Of a stretch of 64,000 nt of DNA, positions 22,994 through 31,268 are shown in pieces. Made by a program: the position numbers and the translations under genes. Numbering within the stretch: the stretch's first letter is position 1; each line of letters begins with the position of its first letter. Below the pieces are notes generated by a model. It ran no database searches. It saw only the letters and a list, made by a program, of their open reading frames with translations, and was not told the origin of the DNA. The stretch comes from Williamsia soli. Lineage in GTDB: Bacteria > Actinomycetota > Actinomycetes > Mycobacteriales > Mycobacteriaceae. The stretch covers positions 496,001 to 560,000 of the forward strand of contig NZ_JAFRDR010000001.1 of NCBI RefSeq assembly GCF_017377795.1. The letters are read 5' to 3'.

Positions 22994-24592
22994 ATGAGAA
23001 CGACACATCGGATCGAACCCGGCGGCACGTCATCGCCGGACAAAACCCCAGCCGACCGGCGCTGGTGGGCCCTCGTCGCGCTGTGCGGCGCAGTCCTGCT
23101 GGTGATGATCGACAACACGATCGTCAACGTGGCGCTGCCGACCATCAGTCGCGATCTCGCGGCGAGCAACTCCGGACTGCAGTGGGTTGTCGACGCCTAC
23201 ACCCTCACGTTCGCGGGCTTGCTCCTCACCGCAGGACACTTTGCCGACCGTTTCGGGCGCCGCAGGCTCTTGGTCATCGGCGTGGTGGGATTCGCTGCGG
23301 TGTCCGTTCTTGCCGCGGAGTCGTCGACTCTCGGTCAGCTGATCGCCACCAGGGCCGGCCTGGGCCTCTTTGCCGCGATGGTCTTCCCGGCGACCCTCGC
23401 CATTCTGATCGGGTTGTTCCCCGACCTGAAGGAACGGGCGATCGCCGTGGGTATCTGGGCAGGTACGTCGGGCATCTCCGTGGCTGTCGGCCCGGTCCTC
23501 GGCGGCTGGTTGCTCGAGCACTACTCCTGGTCGTCCGTGTTCTGGGTCAATCTTCCCATCGCAGCTGCCGTGCTCGCCGGGATCGCTGCCGTGGTGCCCA
23601 GTGGCGGGAAAGCCCAGCCGGGACCGTTCGATCTGGTCGGAGCGGTGACGTCGATCGCGGGTGTTTCGCTGCTCGTCTACACCCTGATCGAAGGGCCCAA
23701 CCACGGCTGGGGGTCGATGCGGACGATTGTGGGATTCGTCGGCGCCGCAGTGATTCTCGCGGTCTTCGTGCTGCGAGAGCTCCGTTCGGCGCATCCGATC
23801 CTGAACGTGCGGTTGTTCAAGAATCGTCCGTTCGCCGTCGCGTCGGGCCTGATCGCGGTCGCGTTCTTCAGCCTGTTCGGCTTCATCTTCCTGATCACCC
23901 AGTACTTCCAGGCCGTGAAGGGATACGGACCGCTCGACGCGGGCCTGCACACGTTGCCGTTCGCAATCGTGATGGCCGTGTTCTCCCCACTGGCGATGAT
24001 CCTTGCCCGGACGCTCGGGCCCGGACGGGTGGCCGCACTCGGATCAGCCGTCATGGCATCGGGATTCGCGCTGGTGCTCCTCGCGGGCCGCGACGCCTCG
24101 TACTGGGGGTTGATCGTCTGGTCGATGAGCCTGATGGCCATGGGTCTCGCGTTCGTACAGGGCCCGGCGACCAACATCATCATGAACTCCCTTGCGCCGC
24201 ACGAAGCCGGTGCCGGATCAGCGGTCAACGACGTGACCCGCGAACTCGGCGGAACGCTCGGAGTCGCGGTGCTGGGCTCGGTGCTCTCGTCGGTCTACAC
24301 CACACAGATCGGCGACCAACTCGATCGCAGCGGCCTACCTGCAGAGGCGGTAGAGGCATCCAAGAACTCGGTGATGGCGGGCGTCCAGGTGGCGACAGGA
24401 ATACCGGGACCGGACGGGCGGCAGATGCTGATCACCATCCAGGACGCCTTCGTCGACGGCCTGCACAGCTCGGTCATCGTCGCAATCGTCGCGGCCGGAC
24501 TGGCCGCACCCATTGCCTGGATCACTCTGCGTAACAGGCAACTAGGGGACCCCGTCGTCGCCGAGCCCGAACTCGTCCAGCAAAAAGCTTGA
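22994..24592 (+). CDS. MFS transporter, DHA2 (EmrB/QacA) drug:H+ antiporter
   Basis: A 532-residue, 14-helix transporter. ATG 22994 has GAGGAG 5 bases upstream; an earlier in-frame start would overlap the operator. Motif D1 appears as MIDNTIVNVALPTI in helix 1, motif A as GHFADRFGRRRLL, and motif C as SGISVAVGPVLGGWL in helix 5. DHA2 proteins export hydrophobic drugs, dyes or cell-envelope precursors using the proton gradient. Regulation by the adjacent TetR protein is strongly suggested. The C-terminus is followed after 3 bp by the first copy of a palindromic repeat. Confidence 0.92.
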   Translation: MRTTHRIEPGGTSSPDKTPADRRWWALVALCGAVLLVMIDNTIVNVALPTISRDLAASNSGLQWVVDAYTLTFAGLLLTAGHFADRFGRRRLLVIGVVGFAAVSVLAAESSTLGQLIATRAGLGLFAAMVFPATLAILIGLFPDLKERAIAVGIWAGTSGISVAVGPVLGGWLLEHYSWSSVFWVNLPIAAAVLAGIAAVVPSGGKAQPGPFDLVGAVTSIAGVSLLVYTLIEGPNHGWGSMRTIVGFVGAAVILAVFVLRELRSAHPILNVRLFKNRPFAVASGLIAVAFFSLFGFIFLITQYFQAVKGYGPLDAGLHTLPFAIVMAVFSPLAMILARTLGPGRVAALGSAVMASGFALVLLAGRDASYWGLIVWSMSLMAMGLAFVQGPATNIIMNSLAPHEAGAGSAVNDVTRELGGTLGVAVLGSVLSSVYTTQIGDQLDRSGLPAEAVEASKNSVMAGVQVATGIPGPDGRQMLITIQDAFVDGLHSSVIVAIVAAGLAAPIAWITLRNRQLGDPVVAEPELVQQKA

Positions 24593-24595
24593 CGA

Positions 24596-24663
24596 CAGAT
24601 GCACACCGTTCAGCCATTTGCACACGTTCAAACGTATGCACATGACTCAACGGTGTGCATCTG
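24596..24663. repeat. Palindromic repeat, copy A
   Basis: A 68-bp element with perfect 15-bp inverted arms, CAGATGCACACCGTT (24596-24610) and its complement (24649-24663), and smaller nested inverted repeats inside (ACGTT/AACGT). Fifty-six of 64 bases match copy B, exactly 1,100 bp downstream. It starts 3 bp after the transporter stop and could fold into a long hairpin, so it may also end transcription. No transposase is nearby. Confidence 0.85.
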
Positions 24664-24862
24664 CCTTTGTCCACAGTGTGACGCGTGATCCACAAGCACG
24701 GCGTCAACAGGGGTTTGCGGTCTGGTCGGTCCTATCGGGCCGGTCAAGATCGGGTCCACGGACTTCACGCCAGATCCCGAGGACGGTCTCGTCCGTCGAA
24801 AAGAATTCGTTCACAATGGTGGTGATGCCGCCCAACTTCGGCGTGACCACCGTCGAGGAAGG

Positions 24863-25693
24863 TTGGTACGCGTCACTCGTGGTGTGTACCGGACGGTCGA
24901 CCCCGACGAGGACACCGCAGAACCGGTCTACGACGAGGCCTACCGGCAACTCGTGATCGCCATTGCCGGCCGATCCACGGAACGGGTGGTCAGCCATTCG
25001 TCAGCTGCGGTGATGCACGGGCTGAACCAGCTGGATCCGGATCAGAGGCGGGTTCACTTCTACGTTCGGGCCGGTGGGCGCCGGGGCCGTGAGGTGCATC
25101 TCCACACTGGTTCTCTGACGAGGTCCGATGTGACCGTGGTCGACGGGGTCCTGTTGACAAAGCTGGGGATCACGGCATGCGATGTGGCTCGGCAGGGGTC
25201 TTTTCCGCAGGCAGTTGTGGTCCTCGACCACGCGCTGCGTTTGGGGGTCGATAAAGCAGAGCTGACGTCGATCGTCGGGCGATCAGCAAAGAGTTCCGGC
25301 ATTGCTGTGTTGCGTCGGGCAATGGACGTTGCCGACCGAAACTCGGAGTCGGTGGGTGAGTCGTTGAGCCGAAGCCTGTTCATCGAATGGGCCGACATTC
25401 CATTGCCGACGCTGCAGACGGAGTTTCACGACGAGAAGGGAATCCTGATCGCACGAGTGGACTTCGACTGGGAAGGAAAGGTGGTGGGTGAGTTCGACGG
25501 CAAGGTGAAGTACGAGAAGCACCGGTGGCCAGGCGAATCCATGTCAGATGCGGTGATCCGGGAGAAACGTCGAGAGGACCGGTTGCGCGAGGAGGGGATC
25601 ATGGTCATCAGGTGGGTGTGGGACGACGTCAGGACTCCGCAGTTGTTGCGCAGTCGAATTCGGAAGGTGCTCCATGGCGCCGGGGTGATCTGA
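24863..25693 (+). CDS. AbiEi-like / DUF559 protein, start uncertain
   Basis: Residues from TTG 24863 to the stop at 25693 give 276 codons. Coding similarity continues upstream: LVRRKEFVHNGG, then LRRDHRRGRLVRVTRGVYR, is the usual winged-helix start of AbiEi-type antitoxin domains, but the frame offers no ATG, GTG or TTG between a stop at 24686 and 24863. The C-terminus carries a PD-(D/E)xK nuclease-like block, ARVDFDWEGKVVGEFDGK, followed by EKRREDRLREEGIMVIRW, as in DUF559/Vsr-fold proteins. Such solitary genes are frequent in mycolata; toxin-antitoxin activity is unproven. It is bracketed by two palindromic repeats. Confidence 0.7.
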   Translation: MVRVTRGVYRTVDPDEDTAEPVYDEAYRQLVIAIAGRSTERVVSHSSAAVMHGLNQLDPDQRRVHFYVRAGGRRGREVHLHTGSLTRSDVTVVDGVLLTKLGITACDVARQGSFPQAVVVLDHALRLGVDKAELTSIVGRSAKSSGIAVLRRAMDVADRNSESVGESLSRSLFIEWADIPLPTLQTEFHDEKGILIARVDFDWEGKVVGEFDGKVKYEKHRWPGESMSDAVIREKRREDRLREEGIMVIRWVWDDVRTPQLLRSRIRKVLHGAGVI

Positions 25694-25694
25694 C

Positions 25695-25758
25695 ACAGAT
25701 GCACACCGTCGAGTCATTTACACACGTTCAAACGTGTGCATTTGACTCAACGGTGTGC
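25695..25758. repeat. Palindromic repeat, copy B
   Basis: The arms 25701-25716 and 25743-25758 are inverted with one mismatch over 16 bp; CACACGTT/AACGTGTG form an inner repeat. It begins 2 bp after the AbiEi-like stop, between two convergent genes, and is 1,100 bp from copy A. Confidence 0.85.
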
Positions 25759-25774
25759 TTTTGTGGCATCGGGG

Positions 25775-27265
25775 TCAGGCGGAGTACTCGTAGCCACTCT
25801 TGAGGGCTTTGCGCAGCGAGATGATGGACTCGACGCGGCTCGACGGGCGAAGGTACGGCGAATCACCCTGGGCGTTGATGTAGTAGGTGTTCGAACCGGC
25901 GCAGCGCGGGCTCGCAAAGACCGTGCTGCGCACCCTTTTACGCATCTTCTCGACGAACTCGTCCGTCTGTTCGTCGGTGGCGCTCACCCGGTTCGACCCG
26001 GCGGCAACCGCCTTGGCCACCACCTGCACGGCGTGCGTGACACACAATTCGATGGTGTCGAACCAGGAGAAGCCGATGACGCCGTACGGTCCCGGTGCCA
26101 GGAACAGGTTGGGGAAGTTCGGCACCGTGATCCCCTCGTAGGCGTGCATCCGCTCCGAATCCCACGTCCGCCCCAGATCTTGCCCGCCGACCCCTCGAAT
26201 CTCGTACGGCAGGTCGAAGATCTTGAAACCGGTGGCGAGGATCAGCGCATCCAGTTCCAGATCGTGGCCATCGGCGAACTCGATTCCGGTGGCGGTGATC
26301 TGGGCGATGGGGGAGGTCTCCAGGTCCACGTTGTCCCGGTTGAAGGTGGGGAAGTAGTCGTTCGAGAACGACGGACGCTTGCAGGCGTAGCCGTAGTGCG
26401 GCGTGAGCTTCTCGCGGGTCTCGGCGTCCTTGACCTGAGCCCGCAGGTGACGCAGACACAGCTTCTCCATGCCGCGGGTGATCGCGGGAAGTTGCTTGTT
26501 GTAGACCACGCCGAGCGTTTCGGCGATCTCGAACGTCGAGTCGATCAGGAAGCGCGGCAGTAGTTGCAGTTTCGGGATCCGGCGGTACACCGACCGGAGG
26601 AATCCGGGGACGACGGCGTTCGGCTTGGGCAGCACCCAGATCGCAGTGCGCTGGATGACAGTGAGCTGCTCGACGTCGGGCGCTATGGTGGGGATGATCT
26701 GGATACCGGTGGCGCCGGTGCCGACGATGGCGACCTTCTTGCCGGTCAGATCGTAGTCGTGGTCCCAGGACGCCGATCGCAACACCTTGCCGGAGAAGTT
26801 CTCCAGGCCGGGCAGGTTCGGGGTGGCAGGCGTCGACAACGCGCCATGGCACGAGATCAGGAACCGGGCGGTCACCGTGTCACCGGCGGCGGTGGTGATG
26901 GTCCACACATCCGCGTCGTCATCGAAATCCGCGGCGACGACGGCCGTGCCGAACCGGATGTGTTCGCGGATGCCGTACCGCTCGGCGATGTCGCGGGCAT
27001 ACTGCAGCAGCTCAGAACCCGGGGCGAAAATCTGCGACCACTCGGGATTCAAGGCGAACTTGTACGAATACGTGACCGAGGGGATGTCGACCTCGACTCC
27101 GGGGTACCGGTTGGCGAGCCACGTTCCGCCCACGTCGTCGTTGCGGTCGAAGATGACGTAATCGTCGATTCCGCGTTCTTGCAGTTTGATTCCGGCGGCG
27201 AGGCCGCCGAAGCCCGCGCCGACGATGGCGACGGTGTGGTCAGGGTTGGTGGCGGTTGACGCCAT
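25775..27265 (-). CDS. Flavin-containing monooxygenase (Baeyer-Villiger-like)
   Basis: A 496-residue monooxygenase with FAD motif VAIVGAGFGGLAAGIKL near residue 12 and NADPH motif VAIVGTGATGIQII near 182. WLANRYPGVEVDIPS and NYFPTFNRDNVDLE-like segments fit the family. The Baeyer-Villiger fingerprint reads FSGKVLRSASW, with Arg where the conserved His belongs, so the reaction may differ from classical Baeyer-Villiger oxidation. It is the last gene of a minus-strand operon with a ferredoxin reductase, a PF10118 hydrolase and an EphD-like fusion, 42 bp downstream of the reductase. A role in fatty acid, ketone or envelope-lipid oxidation is inferred. Confidence 0.88.
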   Translation of the reverse strand: MASTATNPDHTVAIVGAGFGGLAAGIKLQERGIDDYVIFDRNDDVGGTWLANRYPGVEVDIPSVTYSYKFALNPEWSQIFAPGSELLQYARDIAERYGIREHIRFGTAVVAADFDDDADVWTITTAAGDTVTARFLISCHGALSTPATPNLPGLENFSGKVLRSASWDHDYDLTGKKVAIVGTGATGIQIIPTIAPDVEQLTVIQRTAIWVLPKPNAVVPGFLRSVYRRIPKLQLLPRFLIDSTFEIAETLGVVYNKQLPAITRGMEKLCLRHLRAQVKDAETREKLTPHYGYACKRPSFSNDYFPTFNRDNVDLETSPIAQITATGIEFADGHDLELDALILATGFKIFDLPYEIRGVGGQDLGRTWDSERMHAYEGITVPNFPNLFLAPGPYGVIGFSWFDTIELCVTHAVQVVAKAVAAGSNRVSATDEQTDEFVEKMRKRVRSTVFASPRCAGSNTYYINAQGDSPYLRPSSRVESIISLRKALKSGYEYSA

Positions 27266-27307
27266 GGGGTGCTCCTTGGGCTGGGGGCAGTGTGGGCGGA
27301 GAACGCT

Positions 27308-28444
27308 CTAGAGGTCGAGGCGGAGGTGATCGCCCTCGGCCCGGGAGACACAGGTGAGCATCACTCCGGCGTCACGTTCGGGTTCGGTCAGAATGTTGTC
27401 GCGATGCTCGACAGCACCCGCGAGGACGCGGACCTTGCACGTGCCGCAGAATCCCTGCTGGCATGAGTACGGCACCGACGGCAGGTCGCGGCGGATCGCG
27501 GCGAGTGCTGATTCCGTTGCGCTGACCGGAACCTGCGTTCCGGACGACGCGAGGGTGACGGTGAACGGTCGGCCGTCCTCCACCGGCGGTGGGCTGAACC
27601 GCTCGAAGTGCAGTTCCACATCCGCGCGGCCGACCAGCGCGATGCGAATGCCCCCGAGCATCGGGACCGGGCCACAGCAGTAGACAGCGGTCCCGGAGGC
27701 CATGGGGCCCAGGAGATCTGCCGGGGTGGGGAGTCCGTGCTCGTCGTCGGTGCGGATCGTGATCTTGTCGCCGTAGCGGGACAGCTCATCGAGGAAAGGC
27801 AGGGAATCGGTACTCCGGCCGGTGTAGACCATCGTCCAGTCCAGACCCAGTCGGTCGGCGGCCGCGAGCATCGGCAGGATCGGTGTGATCCCGATGCCGC
27901 CTGCGATGAAACGCAGGCTGCGGGCAGGCGATCCGTACCCGGGCAGGGCCAATGGGAACGCGTTGCGAGGACCCTTGATCCGCAGGACGTCGCCCTCGTT
28001 GAGGTCGTCGTGGACCTCGATCGAACCGCCTCCGCCGCCGGGGATCCGGCGGACCGCGATGCGGTAGTGGTGGCGATCGGCGGGATCACCGCAGAGTGAG
28101 TACTCCCGCATTCGGCCAGACGGCAGCAGCAGGTCGAGATGGGCTCCGGCGTACCACGGCGTGAGCTCTCCGCCGTCGAGTGCGCCGAGCGTGAGTGCCA
28201 CCACGTTGTCGTCACTGGCAACGACATCGCGCCGGACGATTTTGACCGCGGTGACGCGGCTGATCTGGTCGGGCAGATCGAGGTGGGTCAGTTTGCCCCA
28301 CAACGGAAACCAGACCTTGCCGATCACACTGGCCAGGCGCATCGCCGGGTCGTGCCGGTACCGGCCCCACAGGTGCGGAGGCGGCGCCGTCATGGTGGTG
28401 GTGTGGGGATGGTGACGGTGATCAGAGTGGGTCGGGGAATTCAC
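27308..28444 (-). CDS. Ferredoxin reductase with C-terminal 2Fe-2S domain
   Basis: A 378-residue electron-transfer protein of the phthalate dioxygenase reductase/VanB type. Order: a flavin-binding beta-barrel (LLLPSGRMREYSLCGD at about 90-105), an NAD domain (RFIAGGIGITPILPML, then YCCGPVPML), and a plant-type ferredoxin whose cysteines are in PYSCQQGFCGTCKV and MLTC. The GTG at 28444 overlaps the upstream stop in the form GTGA, so translation is coupled. It can pass electrons from NAD(P)H to an oxygenase; the neighbouring PF10118 di-iron-like hydrolase is a candidate partner, by inference. Confidence 0.88.
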   Translation of the reverse strand: MNSPTHSDHRHHPHTTTMTAPPPHLWGRYRHDPAMRLASVIGKVWFPLWGKLTHLDLPDQISRVTAVKIVRRDVVASDDNVVALTLGALDGGELTPWYAGAHLDLLLPSGRMREYSLCGDPADRHHYRIAVRRIPGGGGGSIEVHDDLNEGDVLRIKGPRNAFPLALPGYGSPARSLRFIAGGIGITPILPMLAAADRLGLDWTMVYTGRSTDSLPFLDELSRYGDKITIRTDDEHGLPTPADLLGPMASGTAVYCCGPVPMLGGIRIALVGRADVELHFERFSPPPVEDGRPFTVTLASSGTQVPVSATESALAAIRRDLPSVPYSCQQGFCGTCKVRVLAGAVEHRDNILTEPERDAGVMLTCVSRAEGDHLRLDL

Positions 28445-29346
28445 TTGTGCGCGGCCCTTGCTGCCGGCGACGACGCGAGATACGCCACCGCCTGGGACGT
28501 CGACCCGACCTGGCTGGGCCGGAACGACGGCTTGAAGTAGGTGAACGTCGCGAAGATGATGGACCGCATGGTGGGCAGCAGACCTTTGCGGGCACCTCGG
28601 AAGTATCCGAACCACTGTCCGACGTAACCGGTCCGGCCGGCAGGGTCGTTGAGTGCGATGAAGCGGGTTCCGCGGTTGATCACGAAGAGCAGGGCGGGAA
28701 GCACCGCGAGCATGGCCCGCCCGCGCTTTAGGTAGCTGTCACCGAAATAGCTCGCCACGTCGTGCGCGACCTCCCGGTGTTCGACTTCTTCGGCGCCGTG
28801 CCACCGGAACAGATCGGTCATCGCGGGGTCGGCATCGTGTTCGGACCACGTGTTGTTCAGAGCGAAATCACCGAGGACCGCCGTGTAGTGCTCGATGGCG
28901 GCGATCAGCCACAGCCGTTCGACGAGGTGCTTGTGCCGCACAGTGGGGTCCGGGTGGTTCGACGGCCCGAGGACCTTGCGGAACACCCATTCCATCTGTC
29001 GCTGGAAGGGCGTCGGATCGACTCCGTTGTTCTTCAGGAATTCCCACAGCACCCGGTCGTGGGTCTCCGCGTGCATCGCTTCCTGACCGATGAATCCGCG
29101 CATGGCCGAGGCGAGTTCCTCGTCCTTGACCAGCGGCAAGGTCTCGTTGTAGGTCTGCACAAACCAGCGCTCGCCCTCTGGCAGGAGCAGGTTGAGCATG
29201 CTGATCACGTTGGACGAGACCGGATGATTCGGGATCCAGTGCAGCGGCGTGTCTTCCCATTCGAACTCCACATTGCGGGCGTGCAGTTCGACAGGACCCG
29301 GGTCGAAGTCGTCTGATTCGTGGTGCGCGTAGGCGGCGTTGGACAT
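28441..29346 (-). CDS. PF10118-type metal-dependent hydrolase
   Basis: A 301-residue protein of the predicted metal-dependent hydrolase family. Conserved Glu/His clusters look like a helical di-metal centre: FIGQEAMHAETHD, then IAAIEHYTAVL, then WHGAEEVEHREVAHDV. The ExxH repeats recall ferritin-like di-iron oxygenases, so an oxygenase role with the adjacent reductase is possible despite the family name. It begins 11 bp after the EphD-like gene and overlaps the reductase by 4 bp. Confidence 0.85.
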   Translation of the reverse strand: MSNAAYAHHESDDFDPGPVELHARNVEFEWEDTPLHWIPNHPVSSNVISMLNLLLPEGERWFVQTYNETLPLVKDEELASAMRGFIGQEAMHAETHDRVLWEFLKNNGVDPTPFQRQMEWVFRKVLGPSNHPDPTVRHKHLVERLWLIAAIEHYTAVLGDFALNNTWSEHDADPAMTDLFRWHGAEEVEHREVAHDVASYFGDSYLKRGRAMLAVLPALLFVINRGTRFIALNDPAGRTGYVGQWFGYFRGARKGLLPTMRSIIFATFTYFKPSFRPSQVGSTSQAVAYLASSPAARAAHK

Positions 29347-29357
29347 CGTCGTCCTCC

Positions 29358-31145
29358 CTAGAACAGTTTGGTGCGCGCCATTCGGCGCGACAGGCCGGGT
29401 ACGAAGCGGTAGATGCGGTAACCGACCTTCGCTTCGACGGTGACCGGGACGACCGGCGCGTTGGACTCGATCGCGTCGACGATGGCGGCAGCGACGCGGT
29501 CGGGCGTGAAGTTCCGCTTGTGGTACATGCCGCTCATCTTGTCCTGCAACTGTTTCTGGCCATCGGCGGAAGCCCCGGCGAACTCCGTTGCCGCCACGAT
29601 GTTCGTGTCGACGATGCCCGGACAGATCGCGGAGACCCCGATGCGGTGCTCGGCCAGTTCGGCCCGCAGCGATTCGCTGAACATCAGCACGCCCGCCTTG
29701 GTCGCGGAGTAGCCACCGAGGCCCTGTTGGGGTGTGAAGGCAGCCGCAGAGGCGAGATTGACGATCTGGCCGCCCAATCCGCGCTCCACCATCTTGCGGC
29801 CGAACACCCGGCTACCCGTCATCACACCCATGAGGTTGATGTCGACGAGTCGGCGAATCTGCTCATCGGTGGCGTCGAGGACGTGCCCGGCGAGTCCGAT
29901 GCCCGCATTGTTGATGACGATGTCGGCGACCCCGTGTCTCTTCGTCACCTCCTCGGCGAATGCTCCGAAGCCGTCGGTGTCGGCGACGTCGAGACGGTAG
30001 GCGTGTGCGCTACCTCCACCGGAAGTGATTGTTGCGGCGGTCGTCTCGGCGGCGTCGAGGTTGATGTCGGCGAGAATCACCTCGGCGCCCTGTGCCGAGA
30101 GCAGGTAGGCGGTCTCGCGGCCGATCCCGCTTCCTGCACCGGTGATCACGGCCAGTTTGCCGGACTGCGGCTGGTGCGCACCGCGTTGGCGAGCCCGATC
30201 GATGATCGGTGATGAATCGGCTCCGCGGATCGACTCGATGAACTGTGTCGCGATGTCCGCCAGGTAGCCCGGATTCGTATAGGGCAGCCAGTGGCCGGTC
30301 GGGGTGTCGATACGCCAGAGGAGGTCGGTGTACTCGTGTGTGTTCGCGAAGATCGCCTTCCTCAGTGCGATGTCGCGAGTGTTGACGACCTCGAACACGG
30401 GAACCTTAGTGCTGCGCGGGTTCGGAGTGCCGAGGCGTTCACGGATGTTGGCGCGGTAGTAGCGCAGCCCCGACACCGCGTCGGCGCGGAAGGTGGGCGC
30501 GAACTCGAGGTTTTTCGGGTCGGTGCCCTCGAGGGTGGTGAGGAACTGTCGCCAGATCGCTGGCCGCATACCGGCGGCGAACAGCACCTTCGGGACAACC
30601 GGGAGCTGGAAAACCGCGGTGTATGCCGAGGACAGGGCTTGGGACAGCGCCTGCGCGAGAGCCTTCGGCGTCGGACGTCGCAACTGCCGGCGGGTCCAGG
30701 CGCCGAGATGATCGAGGTTGGGCCCCGACACCGACACGAACGACGCGATGCGGTCTTCGGCGCCAGGGGTGGTGACGGCCTCCCAGGTCTGCACCGATCC
30801 CCAGTCGTGCGCGACCACGTGGACCGGTTCGTCGGGACTGACCGCATCGGCGACCGCGAAGAGGTCTGCGGCCAACTCGGGCAGCCGGTAGGGCGCATCG
30901 CCGTTCGGGGCGTCGCTCTCGCCGTAGCCGCGGGTGTCGTAGGCCACGAGGTGGTAGCGGGATGCGATGGCGTCGGCAACAGGTGCCCACAGCGCGTGGG
31001 TATCGGGCCAGCCGTGGACGAGCAGAACGGTCGGACGATCCGCGGCGGGCTCGCCGAGTTCGAAGACGGCGAGCCGGACGCCGTCGCGTTCAACCGTGCG
31101 CCGGCGCCACCCGATCTGTGGCTTGTGATCGATTGCGGTCATCAA
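29358..31145 (-). CDS. ephD: Alpha/beta-hydrolase–SDR fusion (EphD-like epoxide hydrolase)
   Basis: A 595-residue two-domain enzyme. Residues 35-305 form an epoxide-hydrolase-type alpha/beta fold: oxyanion HGWPD (44-48), nucleophile in VAHDWGS (Asp114) and GHWLPY near 284-289 with the catalytic His. Residues 328-595 are a complete short-chain dehydrogenase: TGAGSGIG (335-342), NNAG (412-415), Ser466, and YSATK (Tyr479, Lys483). The same fusion, about 590 residues, is EphD in M. tuberculosis, linked to mycolic-acid epoxide metabolism. It leads the operon that includes a reductase and a monooxygenase, so modification of long-chain lipids is a reasonable inference. Confidence 0.88.
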   Translation of the reverse strand: MMTAIDHKPQIGWRRRTVERDGVRLAVFELGEPAADRPTVLLVHGWPDTHALWAPVADAIASRYHLVAYDTRGYGESDAPNGDAPYRLPELAADLFAVADAVSPDEPVHVVAHDWGSVQTWEAVTTPGAEDRIASFVSVSGPNLDHLGAWTRRQLRRPTPKALAQALSQALSSAYTAVFQLPVVPKVLFAAGMRPAIWRQFLTTLEGTDPKNLEFAPTFRADAVSGLRYYRANIRERLGTPNPRSTKVPVFEVVNTRDIALRKAIFANTHEYTDLLWRIDTPTGHWLPYTNPGYLADIATQFIESIRGADSSPIIDRARQRGAHQPQSGKLAVITGAGSGIGRETAYLLSAQGAEVILADINLDAAETTAATITSGGGSAHAYRLDVADTDGFGAFAEEVTKRHGVADIVINNAGIGLAGHVLDATDEQIRRLVDINLMGVMTGSRVFGRKMVERGLGGQIVNLASAAAFTPQQGLGGYSATKAGVLMFSESLRAELAEHRIGVSAICPGIVDTNIVAATEFAGASADGQKQLQDKMSGMYHKRNFTPDRVAAAIVDAIESNAPVVPVTVEAKVGYRIYRFVPGLSRRMARTKLF

Positions 31146-31218
31146 CTCCCCTTTGAGCTCGTGATGGACTAGACGTTACCAGCCGTCACACTTAAATCAA
31201 GGGGCGCTGAACTGCGAA

Positions 31219-31249
31219 AACCCACCCGGAGCGACCTCGCAGGTGGGTT
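31219..31249 (-). terminator. Terminator downstream of aspC
   Basis: On the minus strand, AACCCACC pairs with GGTGGGTT around a 15-base loop, followed by TTTTC. It lies 20 bp after the aminotransferase stop and fits an intrinsic terminator. Confidence 0.65.
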
Positions 31250-31268
31250 CGGTGGTGAATCGCAGGTA

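Noticed and set aside
24596-25758. Palindromic pair considered as terminal inverted repeats of an insertion sequence
   Set aside because: The two copies are direct repeats of a palindrome; no transposase is encoded between them and no target-site duplication is evident.
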